From Euglena gracilis (Eukaryota; Euglenida; Euglenophyceae; Euglenales), in contig CP154957.1 of the NCBI GenBank assembly GCA_039621445.1, positions 44,255,503 through 44,319,502 of the forward strand: DNA of 64,000 nucleotides, written 5' to 3'. Positions 12,001 through 23,000 of this stretch are shown here, one piece after another; the stretch's first letter is position 1, and the number at the start of each line of letters is the position of its first letter. The translations under genes were made by a program, and so were the position numbers. The notes beneath the pieces were generated by a model. It worked only from the letters and a program-made list of their open reading frames with translations. It had not been told where the DNA came from and ran no database searches.

Positions 12001-13706
12001 GGGACTTCAAACTTCCGTTATATGTTTTCCTTGCCCTCCCCCCTCCCCCTTGGGTTTTTGGCTCCCCTTTCTTGCTGCTGCTGCTGCTGCTGCTACTTCT
12101 GTTGCTGCTCGATTTTGTTCCAAGAGGTGGTCAGGGGCCTACTCCTCCACTGCGTGCTGACGGGTACCGGTGTCACCTGCAGTAGGCCCTTTTCACCACC
12201 ACGGCCACTAGGTCTCCCTGGGAAGGAAATACTTTCCGCTGCTGCTTGCTAGACTGCTGCTGCTGCTGCTTCCCCGACCCCTGGGGTCTGTTCTCTTGGT
12301 GTGGTTCCCAGTTGTTGTTTTGCTGTCTCCCGTTGCTGTTCTCAATGAGATGGGCATACGGGCAAGGTTGTCCTCTGCCAGCATCCCATACCATACTTGC
12401 ACATGCGCAGCATCGCCCCCCCCCCCCGAGGGGGCGGGGGCAGTTGGGTCCTGAGCCTGACGACAAAGAGAAACTTTCCCTTGAAATGGCCATTTTCGGG
12501 CTCCCGGTGCCAGAGGCATCGGGGGGGGGGGGTGCCATAGCATTCCCCACTCCAAAACCTGACCCCTAGGATCGAAAATGCCCCTCCTGCCTGCCCATAG
12601 GCACACACCATACCATTACTTAGCGACCTCCGGGGGGGGGGGGGGGGGGGGGCCACTTTCCACTCAGAAAAAACCAGTCAGTCACTTTTTCCAGCCAAGC
12701 CAGTCAGTCACTTTACCCCCCCCGGGGGGTTGTCGGCCACTCAGGAAAACCAGTCACTTTTTGGCCTTTCAAGGCCATTTTTGGCCAAAATTTTCTCCGG
12801 TGCCGTCGGCGCCAGTTTGCCACTCAACCACTTTTGGGTAATTTCTGGCCTACCCCCCCCCCCCCGGGGGGAGGGGAGTCACGGCCAAAAACCAGTCAGT
12901 CACTCTGAAAAAACCAGTCAGTCACCCCCCCGGGGGGGTGGGGTGGGACAGGTGTTAAGCAATGGTCTGGTACCCACTCAGAGGGGTGGGACCTTCCGAA
13001 AAAAGAAGCCTGCTACCTTAGAGGGAGGCAGACTTGTGGGGCACGTTTCCCACACCTGTCACCTTGGGCAGGCACCAGATCCCCGTCCGGCTGTTGTACG
13101 CCATCACCACCGGCAGCCCATAGCCGAGGTACTGCTTCTCGCTGTGGTGGCCTGAAGAGGAACAGAACTAGAGACACTGCAGCCGACGAAGAGCAGCCGA
13201 CGAAGAGGAGAACAAATGACATGCAAAGGCATCCACCCCCACACATGCACATACCAATCCGGCAACCCTCCCTCCTCCACTCCACGACACAGGGGATGAG
13301 AAATATGCGCAAATCCATCCAGGAAAGAAAACACAACCAGGAATACGGAAACAAGGCAGACATCCAGCAACCCACAACCGGAAACGAGCGATTCCTGAAA
13401 TCGCCATCATTGCCCAGAGTGGCCCAACCCCCCAACCCCACACTCCACACCGAGGGTGTAGATCCACTCCCCGACCAGCACGGTGCAGAAGCCCCACGCG
13501 ACCTCCTCCGCCGGCACGCCGTGCACCTCCGGCCACCGCCCGTCCGCCGCGGCGCACGGGCCCCGCCGGGCGGCGCCGCCCCGTCCCGCCGGCGGCCGCC
13601 GCGCGGCGTGGCGGCGGCGGAGGGCGTACGCCGCGGCGAGGGCGCAGCAGGAGGCGAGGGCGACGCCGCCCGCGACCCGGAGAGGCGTGACGGCCGCCAC
13701 GGTGGG
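2871..13706 (-). CDS. Unrecognised gene, predicted single-pass membrane protein
   Basis: Supported exon blocks on the minus strand: about 13451-13706, 13063-13151, 11574-11707, 10423-10594, 3271-3413 and 2871-3035 (TAG at 2871-2873). Phases agree for all junctions except 13063 to 11707, where an extra exon or altered border is needed. The first block has a hydrophobic stretch (VAGGVALASCCALAAAYAL) followed by Arg-rich residues, read as a membrane anchor, then GEWIYTLG. Later blocks include YGLPVVMAYNSRTGIWC, MMWWNIGWLDCPEMLA, GCVYRFVHLGNTSVLAL and a Cys-rich C-terminus (TACWQPLCDCDALFGPLDCYC) with seven Cys in 34 residues, compatible with disulfides on one side of a membrane. I recognise no family. 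The 7-kb intron between 10423 and 3413 contains the GT tract and the 3.0-kb mobile element. The 5' end is open; exons beyond 13706 may exist. A further possible exon lies near 10850-11010, but its frame is unclear. Confidence 0.6.
3036..3270 (-). other. Nonconventional intron flanked by an 8-bp direct repeat
   Basis: The intron starts GACCAGACTTCTTTTT and ends AAAAAGAAACCTCACTGC. A TTCTTTTT run near the 5' end pairs with AAAAAGAA near the 3' end at the register seen in the other nonconventional introns. Removing it joins QPLCDC to DALFGPL in phase 0. ACTGCGAC is present at both borders and once in the spliced product, like a target-site duplication. Confidence 0.7.
3781..3842. repeat. A-rich (ATGCAAAAA)n short tandem repeat
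   Basis: Units of ATGC followed by five to eight A are repeated about six times. It lies in the large intron of the unrecognised gene. Confidence 0.7.
4310..4570. repeat. Poly-G/poly-C hairpin island with a GGCGC stem
   Basis: Long G runs (4314-4333) face C runs (4334-4342), then a small perfect hairpin near 4443-4468 (TTTTCGGCGC, loop, GCGCCGAAAA), then CCCC/GGGG blocks to 4553. The island could fold into a large stem. Similar islands occur in many introns of the window. Confidence 0.6.
5013..5626 (+). repeat. Direct repeat pair of about 85 bp
   Basis: Positions 5013-5098 and 5546-5626 are about 90 percent alike: both run from AAGGAAATGCAGGCTGCAAA to CCCAAGAGCGAGGGG with small indels. The spacer is A-rich. 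No coding content. Confidence 0.75.
5774..6690 (+). repeat. GT-rich microsatellite tract (about 0.9 kb)
   Basis: Almost continuous (GT)n with interruptions. It creates long artefact frames of Cys/Val or Thr/His. It lies in the 7-kb intron of the unrecognised minus-strand gene, so the transcript would carry (CA)n. Confidence 0.97.
7285..7289. other. Left target-site duplication AGTTA
   Basis: It directly abuts the left terminal inverted repeat at 7290; an identical copy lies at 10285-10289. Confidence 0.8.
7290..10284. mobile_element. Non-autonomous DNA transposon with TIRs, 2995 bp
   Basis: Both ends read CTTAGGCGGCC inward and the similarity continues for about 70 bp (GCACTTAAGCTTTTTTC, then GATGCGCGCA, then GCGCAAATTTACGATTTTTTTG). 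AGTTA at 7285-7289 and again at 10285-10289 forms a 5-bp target-site duplication. The interior holds no credible transposase frame. It is filled with short palindromes of the type TTTGCGCAAATGCGCGCA in both directions, dense at 7695-8120, 9100-9400, 9540-9610 and 10220-10250. Transib elements are one superfamily with 5-bp duplications, but no family is assigned. It sits inside an intron of the unrecognised gene. Confidence 0.88.
9514..9630. repeat. Nested inverted repeat within the transposon
   Basis: Perfect 24-bp arms, 9514-9537 and 9607-9630 (GCCCAACACTGGAAGGACAA on the left arm start), enclose several GCGCAATTGCGCGCA palindromes. It looks like a small element inserted within the larger one. 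Confidence 0.8.
10285..10289. other. Right target-site duplication AGTTA
   Basis: It directly abuts the right terminal inverted repeat ending at 10284 and matches 7285-7289. Confidence 0.8.
12630..12960. repeat. CAGTCAGTCAC motif island with poly-G/poly-C
   Basis: AACCAGTCAGTCAC or close variants occur at least six times, alternating with G and C runs of 6-19 bases. It is intronic in the unrecognised gene. A matching phrase (GCCAGTCAGTCACCCC) recurs near 51350. Confidence 0.75.
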
Positions 13707-15411
13707 TGGGGCAGGGGGACAAAGGGGGACAAAGGGGGACAAAGGGGGAGGGGGGCTGTGGGGAAAGGAGGGGGGAGGGCAGGGCGTGGTCGGCAGCGGG
13801 TCGGGAGGGGAGTGCTGCGGTCCTGGGGGTGGGCAGCGCGATGGCAACCCCCAGCCATGCCACTCCTCCTCAACCTCCCAAGGACACACCTTACCCCGCG
13901 GAGCGAGGTACGGACCCAACGGGAGGCACCGTGGCACAGGGTGGCGAGTGTGGGCCCACAAATCAAGTGGCCCAAGGTCCAACGCCGGAACGGGTTTCTG
14001 ACTTCTTTCCCAAAAAGAATCTGCTGCATGACCCGAATTGCCCTCTTCCACCACCACGCAACCACACAAGTTTGAGAGACAAACGTCTAGCTTCAGAGAG
14101 AATGAGCTTCGTTTTTGAATTATTTTGCATCAGTCAAATCGAATTCTTTTACAGCCATGTGAAGAAAGCCCAATCTCAGTGTAAAGTGTTTGTGTGTCTT
14201 TGCACTGAGCTGATTGGGTGACCTTTGAGCTGGCTGGCATCCTGTGGAGGCGAATCCTCACAGAAACCTGTGCACATGTTACGTTTGCGCGTCCCATACA
14301 TCTTCAGAAAGCGCCAGTCATCCCCACACCCATGTTGGATGGATATGGATCAGTGGATTACCCTGTGACCACTGTGACAACGTTAAATCAATGTTTTGTG
14401 CTTTCCTGTCTGAAACTCCTTAACAATAACCCTATGCATTTCAGTGGCACCTCAATGAACGATTTCCGGTGCAGGTGATCGAGGCTGGCCTTGGAGCAAA
14501 AAAAAAACTGTGCTTGAACGAACAATAATTTTCTTGGTTGCAATTGTGCAGCAGCGGCAGCTGCAACCAAACTTGATCACCTCCCACGCACGCACACAGC
14601 AACCCCCACATGTCTCCACCTGGGATCCAGCAGCCAGCACCTCCTTTCCCCCTGCCACGAGAAAACCTCCTTGGTTTTCTTCTTTGTTGCATTAATGTAT
14701 TTTTCTTCTTCAGTACAAGTAGACGGGAGAGTTCCATTTGGTGTAAAGACACACAGACCCACACTAGGCACCTTCGGTATCGCTCCAGTCACTGCACATT
14801 AACCAACACCATTATAACCAAGTTATATGCCAGAGAGAAAATAGCGGAACGCCGGCTCCCCAAACTTAGAGTGGGGGGAGGCTAATTGATCGACCAGTTG
14901 ACCGACTATCCGACCGACTAGGTGGTCGGTAAAACAGTTTGCAATTCCTTTTCTGTGTAACTGTTCAGTGGTATCAAAATAACAAACCGACAAGTTGATC
15001 CACCCACCCCCACTCTAATAATTTGGGGAACGGAACGGCATTCCAACTGCCCTCGTGTTCTTCAAGCCAGCACTTCCAAAAAATGACTGGCAGCCTGATA
15101 ATTGAATCAGTGCAGGACGGAGGACAAAACCACTGTCAGCAAATGCGCTGACAAGAGAAAAAACGCTGAGTGATGTGCACATTTTAAATTCTGAGAGGAA
15201 ATCGAGTGTAAACTGACGCTTAGGTGGGTTCCCTGCACGTGAAACAGAGGGAGAAAGCCGTGGGCATCCTGCGAACTGCAAGAGTGCGCCAGGGTGCAAA
15301 CTTCAGACGGAGCGCGAGGGACGATATGGCGCAGAGGCCGTCCAGAGCCAATAGCAGCCGAGGTCAGCTCCAGCAACGAAGGTCCCCGGGGACGGCGGCA
15401 GCGGCGGCGGC
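13707..15411. other. Stretch between the DnaJ-like gene and the unrecognised gene
   Basis: Tandem GGGGGACAAA units lie at 13715-13750. The rest shows no exon that I can support. A cluster of GACCGACT-type words lies at 14890-14935. The 5' exons of the unrecognised gene should be here or in its gap. Confidence 0.4.
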
Positions 15412-18400
15412 TCAGGGCGGGGGCGGGGCATCGTCGTCCAGGGTCGCGCAGCGGTCCTTCGGCTTCAGCCGCCGGGGGAAGTCCACGTCGAACTCCACAA
15501 TGAGGTCGCCGCGGCCCGCCTTGCCCGGCATGCCTCGGGCGGGGGCCGGCGGACCACACCCACAGACCCCTCCCACAATCCTGGGGGGGGGGGGGGTATG
15601 GGTTGCTTTGGTGACCCTTCGGGAGTGTGGAAGCTTGGTCCGCCTCGAAGCAAGGCGTTGTTCGTTCCCCACACGGCGAAAGGTCTCGAAGAGCCCTCTG
15701 CCTTGATACACTTTGCTGTGGGCCAAACTCTCTTGTGTTCCTTTCGCCTTTCGTCGGCGAATAGCAGGAAGGGTGGACGCAGAGGTTTCCCTCTCCGCTG
15801 CAGAGAGGGGCCAAATGTGTCCCTTCTTGTTTGGGTTTGGAGAGATTGAGAGGAAGAGAGGGCAAAGGACCGGATGAGGTTCGGGGTTGGGGTTACGCTT
15901 GGGGTTAGGGTGATGGTCAGGGTCAGGGTCAGGTTCAGGAAAAGGCATTTTGGTCATGATTTACACCCAAACCTTACCTTAATTACCTTCGCCTCATTAT
16001 CCTCCATCATCATCTCCAAAATTTAAAGAAAGCCAGGCAAAGATCTACACCCCCCGACCCCCCAACGCTGGGCCTTTTTGGGGTGACAGTAATTTTGTTT
16101 ATGATAAGAAAAGGTTGCATTATGTCTCCCAAACCTGTGCTATGATCTTCAGAACTGAGATTTGTCCAAATGAGGGACAAGTTGGAAGTTGGATAACCGG
16201 AATGCTTCACGCAAAGCATTGGGGCAGCACATCGTATAACCAGGTTTTGAATAGTGCTGAGCTCTTAATGGGACTTGCACGTAATGGCCAGCCAAAAACA
16301 CTAGCATTGGAAATTTCACATAATTCATGATTTACAAACTACACACCTGCAATTTTCAGTAACTTACAATAATCTTTGAAATGATAAGAGCTCAGCAAAC
16401 CCTCATACCCCCCATACCCCTTTTCTTCGATAGTTTCGACTTTTTCGGTTCGTTTTTTTTATATATACCTTTTGACCCATTTTTGACCGAAAACTAGAAA
16501 ACCAGTCGCTCGCGACTGGAAAAAAAAACGGGAACGGAGCCGGGGTCACGGTGATAATCCGCCGGTTCCCGAGGTGGCCCCGACCCGGGGGGCGGGGGGC
16601 GGGGGGCAGGGGGAGTGGGGGTTCGACCAAGCTTCGCTCTTACCCACAAAAAGATAAGACCTCAGCGACCCCCCCCCAAATACTATCCCCACGGGAATAT
16701 TATTTGGTTGGCGGAAGTTGGCAGGGTTACTTGAATGTCGTTTGAGGTGGCTCAAAGAGGCTGTTTAGGCCCCCCCAAGCTGGGGGGGGGGGGCTTAAAA
16801 CGTTTGAGGTTCGAGGAGGCTCAAGTTTGAACGTTCAAACTCGAGCCTCCTCCTACGGTAACCCCTCCCCCAAAGTCCACCCCCAGGAGGGGGGAATTAT
16901 TTGTCAAAATATTATTTGGGAAATTATTGGGTGTAAAAAATTTGACTATGAAATACATCGTATCTATGTTGAACATCGTCAAAACCCATTTTTTTGTCTC
17001 AGAAGTGCACAATTTGGTATTTAACCTTCAATTGTCGATCCGAACATGGGAGAGAAATCATGTAGAATTCGCACAAAACATGGTTCCAGCACCCAGGAAA
17101 CTCATTTTTTCTCGTGGCAATCAGTGAAGAAATAGGATGGGGATATCATTTGGGGGGGACATTATTTGGGGTGTTCAGAGAACATACTCGCTCCACACAA
17201 AGTATCAGGGCAGGGAGATAGCAACGAGACTGCAGAAACATTGTGGGGGAAAGTGACGCAAGAGCTAATAAACAGTATTTCTTTAATTTTTTTTAAAAAT
17301 AGGCACCAGAATAACGTGCAACAACACAGGTCAGCCGGCCTCTGCTCCTCCCCTGGGATGACTTTGCGGTGCCCGGGAGAGACGACTTCGTCCACCGAAA
17401 CCAACAGCTGCCGCCCGTCCAAATGTGTCTTCCCCAGCGCCCGGCCGATTGCGAACAGGGGCGACCTCTCTTCTGACGAGTTATGGACAAGGTTCACCCA
17501 TATATTCGGAAGCATTGCCGTTTCTCAGCCACAATTCACCCCCCCCAGGACGAGCCCTGCCCACCACAAACTCGAAGCCCGAGAGGGCGTCGACGAGATG
17601 CACGGTGTGCTCAAGGATGAGGTCGTTCCCCGCCCGCCGGAAAGTCGGGTGGGGGGCCTCCTCCAGCACGAAGGTGAGGTCGCGCCGCGGGGCCCCGCCG
17701 TCGTGGTCACCGTGGCCCGTGTAGGTCAGCCGCGTGCCTTTCTTCCAGCCGGCTCGGATCTCCACCTGTAAAACGGGGGAAGCGGGTGGCACAGCAGATG
17801 GGCGGAGGGAACACCCACCTCGGGGGGAAAAAACACATTAAAGCAATTGGTATCTTTCAAAAAACCAGTCAATTAATGAAAGTTAAGAGCAATACACAAC
17901 TGAAAACCAAAGAATCTCTCGCTGCGAAACATGTTCACAACGCAGCAAACAGTCCCACCGGAGGTCCAAAATGAAAATGGAAAAAACTCCAGGGGGGCAA
18001 AAAAAGACCGGTCAACTGGAAAATTGAAAGAAAAACATCATCAGTGCAAGAGTCGCGCATGACACCAAATTCAGAATACAGAGAGCGGAGCGACCTCGTA
18101 GGTGCGGGTGATCTTGGTGGGCGTGCCAAATGCATCCAGTTCCTGGACTACCGCCTGGGCCGTCTTTGTGGCGCCTGCCTCAGGGACAGAGGCAGCCCAG
18201 AGACAGGCGGACAGGCGGAGTTGACCGGATTGACAGCGGACTCCACCAAATCCGTCCCAGGAAAGAAAAGGACGAGAAAGAAAGTGCGCTCGCCATCGGG
18301 GATTCTCCAACCTGTGCCTCCTCCTCCTACCGACTGGCAATCATTTGGCAAAGACTTGTTCGTTGTTCGGGGCAGCCCATGTGCCAACACCCAACACATT

Positions 18401-18574
18401 TGGGCCGCAGCCCATCCACCCCTGGCCGGTGTACAGTTCCTCCAGCGTGCATGGCAGGATGACCAGGGTCGGGGGCGGGCGGCCACCGGGGACCGGGATG
18501 CCCCGGTCCTCTTCCACGGGCTGCGGCCGGCGCTGCCGCTCCAGACGGCTTTGGGCGGCACCCCCAACGCGAAG
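15412..18574 (-). CDS. DnaJ (Hsp40) type II C-terminal domain protein, DNAJB/SIS1-like
   Basis: Exons: 18428 to about 18574, 18095-18175, 17563-17765, 17348-17429, 15412-15534, TGA at 15412-15414. The C-terminal client-binding domains are clear: LPCTLEELYTGATKTAQ, VEIRAGWKKGTRLTY, GHGD, RRDLTFVLEEAPHPTF, GNDLILEHTVHLVDALSGF, THLDGRQLLVSVDEVV, VIPGEGMPGKAGRGDLIVEF and VDFPRRLKP. These line up along the DNAJB1/SIS1 family, whose members present clients to Hsp70. The tail CATLDDDAPPPP replaces the usual EEVD-like end region. Three of four introns are nonconventional; only 17766-18094 is GT-AG. I found no J-domain with HPD between here and the stop of the CHERP-like gene at 20007, so the J-domain is either in unrecognised small exons or absent. 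An ATG at about 18996 opens a signal-like MLRLLCLLSSLQ ending at a GT donor and could be an N-terminal exon (weak). Confidence 0.92.
15878..15940 (+). repeat. Degenerate GGGTTA/GGGTCA tandem repeat
   Basis: Units such as GGGGTT, GGGTTAGGGT and GGGTCA are repeated imperfectly. Telomere-like in composition but too short and mixed to call an interstitial telomere. It lies in an intron of the DnaJ-like gene. Confidence 0.55.
16813..16852. repeat. 40-bp near-perfect palindrome
   Basis: GAGGAGGCTCAAGTTTGAAC is followed directly by its near-perfect reverse complement, with one mismatched pair. It is intronic. Confidence 0.8.
17430..17562 (-). other. Nonconventional intron (133 nt) in the DnaJ-like gene
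   Basis: It starts GGGCAGGGC and ends GCGCTGGGGAA; CAG and CTG are at the expected positions and pair. It joins FEFVV to THLDGR, matching the conserved LDGR segment. Confidence 0.78.
18176..18427 (-). other. Nonconventional intron (252 nt) in the DnaJ-like gene
   Basis: It starts GGCCAGGGG and ends CCCTGAGGCA; CAGGG pairs with CCCTG. It joins EELYT to GATKTA. It could also be read one base over as a GC-AG intron. Confidence 0.75.
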
Positions 18575-20006
18575 TCAGCCACAGCAGCCACCGCCCCAAT
18601 GAAACGTTTTAAACTTGGAACACCGCAACCGGCAACCCACCTGGGGACCTCCTCCAATGGTGGCGCACAAGCTGTGGTGTTCGTACAAAAGATTGCCGCA
18701 CCGAATAGCAATAGCAATAGCAAGCAGCCTGCAAATCGGCGTGTTCCCCAAACCGTGTTCCCTGCCACCTGGTCAGTCCCAGTGCAACTCCAGCATGCAT
18801 TGATCTGTGTGCCTGCCTGCATGCCCCCTGTGAAAGCGAAACTCCCAGACATCAGCTTCAGGTAACGTTTGGCTGGAACCATGGTACGTGCCGCCAGACA
18901 CGTGTTCACACACACGCGCGCCTGACGACCCGTGTGCCCCCCAACACAGTGCGCGGTAACCTGCAGCGAGGACAGCAGGCAAAGGAGGCGCAGCATCGCC
19001 CCAGCAGGGGGCGGCGGCGGCCGCCGCCGCCAAACAGACGCGACAGGTGGCCTGCACAGAGGGGGGGGGCAGGGGGGGGGGTGGACGGCCAGCACGCAGC
19101 CTGTGGATGCCCCAGGGGGGGGGGGGGGCACTACCACCGGCCAGCCTGCCAGCTGCTTTTCAGTCAGGCTCATTGGATGTTGGGTGAGGTGAATGGGGAG
19201 TTTAAGAAGCAAGACGCAGAGAGCAGGGGAGGGCATCATGGATTCACTTGGTGACCCCCCCCCTGGGGCACTTTTCCCCGGGCCCAAAGCCCACCAACCC
19301 ACGTTTTTTGAAGGTCACCCACCTCCTGAGAGTAAACCCACCCACCCATCCACCCACCAAGAATCCAGCCAAAATCGGCCAAAAACCCTTGAGGCTTTCC
19401 GTCCCGGCCTTCGGCAAGGCCAAAATCTGACCCATGGTTCACCCTGGAAGGGGGGGTCCAGCGGACCCCAAAACACCCAACCAACCACTCCACCACCCAG
19501 GTGTTAGTGAATCTATGGGGGGGATTAAAAATTTAAACTAAATACAGGCTCAAGGAGATCCAAAAAAAATACAGAAGAACACTATCTTCATAATTCTCCA
19601 AACATGAAGGGTCCAAAAAGTTTTCACAGACTAAAGTTCATTTGTAAATTCAAAAACCATTCAAAGAAGGACGTAAAATGATGATAACTTTGGGAACGGC
19701 GAAAAAACGCAGCCAATGTTCCAGCAGAACACAAAAAAAAATGAAAAATGTGCACAGTTTTCCCTACCAAAAAAAATGCAAAGGAAAAAAACACAAAAAA
19801 ATTGGGTTTCCCCATGTTGAAAAGATGCACAAGTCATTTGAAATCTTTGTGGTGGGACAGTGGTTGTACATGTGCATCATTGGAGAAGAGGGTCTGCAAC
19901 AGACCTTCTCTGCAGTTGGCCATTGTGGCCTCTGCTGCCACAAAAGTTTGCAGTTGCAAGAATCCAAACGGGTGCAGTGTTGCCAATCCAACGTGGCCGT
20001 GGCGGG
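18575..20006. other. Stretch between the CHERP-like and DnaJ-like genes
   Basis: No supported exon apart from the weak signal-like exon ending near 18961. G runs lie at 19062-19080 and 19115-19130. From 19500 to 19850 it is A-rich and featureless. Confidence 0.4.
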
Positions 20007-23000
20007 TCAAATGATGGCGGTGCAGTCACGCTTGAAGTGGCCCATCGCCCCGCAGCGGTAGCAGCCGACGGTCTCCCCGCCGAGCGGCGGCGGCCGAACG
20101 CGCGTCTTCATGCTTTTGTTGCGCCGGAACTCCTCGAATGGGTCATTGGGGTCCACCACAGGGCCCATCACACGCCCAGGAAAATGACGGAAAATGGTTC
20201 ATTGGGTCCACCGGGTTGTCCAAAATACTCATTTTTCTTTGATTTTGGGGGAGTGAAAATAGTGGCTGGACTTTGCTCTCACCGAGCCTCACCCCCACTG
20301 GGGGTAAATAGGCCACACCAGGGGTTTTTAAGGGGTGGGACACCCAACAACCGGGTATTTGGGGATCATTTTGGGGTCCACATTCTTTCCATCACTTCAC
20401 AGCAAAAATAACAATGGGCGAACCTCCCTTTGGAGGCAGGGGGCTCGGACCCATCCACCCTCCTCGCCTTGGTTTGAATGGTGAGTCGACAAGAATGGGA
20501 TGAGATGGGCCCCGGGCGGACGGGCCATCCGCCCCCGGGCCCCCGGCGGGCTCGGCGTCCTCCGCATGGCGCTTGCCCTCCTCCGGCTCCTCCTCCAGCT
20601 CCTCCTCCTTCCGCATCCGCCGCCGGCGCTCGCGGCGCCGCTCCCGCTCCTCGTCCCACTCCGCGGCGGACTTGTCATGCCAGCCGGGGCCGGGGCATCG
20701 CTTACCCCCCCCCCCCTATGTCCAATGACCGGTAACCTCTGTCCTCTGACCGGGGGGGGGGGGGGTGGTCGTTGGACATGGGGTCAAAAGAAAGTTGGTG
20801 GGTACCCGGGTCCCTACCCACCCAAAAATGCCCAAATTTTCCCTTCCGGCGCTTTGCGCCGAAAATTTTGGGCAATGTTGACAAATTTTTGTCCAAAAAG
20901 TGTCAAAAATGGAAGTTTGGCCAAAATTTTGGCCAATTTTTGGGCAAAAATTTTCGTCCCGGCGCTTCACGCCGGGACCAAAAACTTGGTCAAACCTCCG
21001 AAAAGGTGTCCTCTGACCGGGGGGGGTGGTCATTGGACATAGGGGGGTCGTTGGACATAGGGGGGGGGGGGGTAAAAGGTTGTTGCTGGCGTCGGAGGGG
21101 ACTTCCCATCCCCAGTTGGGGTCCCCTCCGACATAAGGAATGCCCTGGCCGGTGTTCATGGCCTCCCGCGGGCCGTCCGCCGGGGAGGCCGCGGCGGCGG
21201 GCGGCGGGTCGAAGTCTGAAAGCACCACCGCCTCTGTGCCGCCCGCAGCCCCCCGCGCCGGCGGCGTGGGAGGCAGGGGTGGGCAGCACAGCTGGAAGTT
21301 GGGTGGTTTGGGCCGGGATCAAGGCGATGGGTCTCTGTCCAAGGGGCGGTCCCTTTCGGAGTGGAATTTAGAGGTGCAAAGCAGCTGCTGTCCAAACGAC
21401 AATGACGAGGGAGGAATTTGTTGAGAGGGTCAAAGGGGAATGGCTGCAATCGCACGGTACTTTTCACTGGAGCAGTACCTGTTTCTTGGGATAATGAATG
21501 CCAATTGTCAAAAAAAAAAATGATAAGATCACGATCGGCAGGCTGGCTGAGGCGGCATACAAACGCACACAACGGGTCTGGCGGGAGGCTGGCCGTAGTT
21601 CGGGTGGATGCTGCGGTAGAAGCTGCCCACCGCAGCCCGCAGCGCGTCGGACATGTCCTTCGGGTCGGCAGGACCTGCGGGGGGCGGGATGGGCGGGATG
21701 TGGGACGGGTTGATCGGCATGTACGGCAGGGCCACCGTCTTCTGCAGGGAGTGGAGCAGCCCGACCGGCATGGAGTCCATCGTCAGCACGGGGTGGGGGC
21801 GGGCGGGGGGGGCGGCGGGGCACCCTCGGCCCCCTGTGCGGATGGTGGGGGCGGGGGACAGAAACCACTGGCCCCTCCCGGCCCGAGGGGGACGGGGGGG
21901 GGGAATGGCACGGGAAGTTGGTGGGCGACTGCGGGGAAATGGTTTGACACTGGGACCCGCCCTTGGGTACACCAGTGCAGGAGTATCACACTGGCCCAGC
22001 GTATCTGGAAGGAAGAAATGATACATGGGGCAGGGGGCCGGCTCTGGTCGGTGGGCGGCCGCCTGCTGGTGCAGGTGGGCATGGGGGTGCAGGTGCTGAT
22101 GGGCATGGGGGTGGTGGTGGTGGTGGTGGTGGGCGTGGAAGTGGGCGTGGGGCGGGCCGCCGGGGTACATGTGGGCCGGCATGTGGGGGTGAGGGGCGAA
22201 GGGGGGCATGGGGTAGTGGGGGCAAGCATCTGCGACCTCACACACCAAAAGCACTGTTCGTAAGCCGGGAATTATGCACACTACACAACACCTGTGGTGA
22301 CTTTCAGCAACTTGGCTGTTAACTGTCTTCAAATAAGTAAATAATCACTGGAAATAATAATTCATCGACGGCGGGAACCAACCATATGGGATACACTGGA
22401 AATCTGTCAAGTGTCAAATTTGTGTGAACCATCCAACCTGGTTGATCATGAGAATTATGACGGGGAAATTGTTTCATGATCACTTTTGAAGATCAATCCG
22501 TCAGTGAATAACTTCCCAGGAGAGGTCATGGATGGGAAGGGCCAGGGGGGAAAAAAGGAAACAATGTCCTGAACGATTTGCTGCCACTTTGGCAGGGTCA
22601 AGAATGTCTCCAGTTTTCGACCAAATTTAACTGTGGGGGGTTCTGGGCCAAATCAGCTGCGTTGAAGAAACTAGCCACCCCCTGGAGTAGGATCCAAACC
22701 AGCTTCAGGAATTGGATGCCCTGCTTTGGAATGGGTTCTGTCACTTCCTTGGAGAAGATCCGGTTTCTGGACATTCCTGCAGGTGGCTTGGGAGCGGCCC
22801 ACCCGGGTACGGCATGTGCTGGTGGTAGTGATAGTGAGCGTGGAGGTGGGCATGAGGGTGAAAGTGGTGGTGGTGGTGATGTGGCTGATGTTGGTGGTGA
22901 TGGAGGTGCTGATGCTGATGCTGATGCTGGTGCTGGTGCTGCAGGTGCTGGTGGTGGTGAGGCTGGGTAGCGGCCGGCGGGGCAGCGGGGGTGGCGGCAT

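Larger units (their letters stand above)
15535..17347 (-). other. Nonconventional intron (1813 nt) in the DnaJ-like gene
   Basis: It starts GAGCAGAGGCCGGC and ends GCCGGCCCCCGCCCGA. AGGCCGGC pairs with GCCGGCC in the standard register, with CAG facing CCG. It joins VIPGE to GMPGKAG, as in the DNAJB family; no GT-AG choice preserves this frame. Confidence 0.85.

Noticed and set aside
15878-15940. Telomere-like GGGTTA repeats as an interstitial telomere
   Set aside because: Only a few mixed units (GGGTTA, GGGTCA, GGGGTT) inside an intron.
18421-18428. GC-AG intron at the DnaJ LYTG codons
   Set aside because: Possible by position, but the CAGGG/CCCTG pairing in the nonconventional register fits equally and agrees with the neighbouring introns.
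21529-22332. Single 267-codon minus-strand frame taken as one exon
   Set aside because: It runs through two real exons and an intron-like Pro-rich stretch; the His-rich part starts at an acceptor at 22229 and the conserved block ends at 21595.
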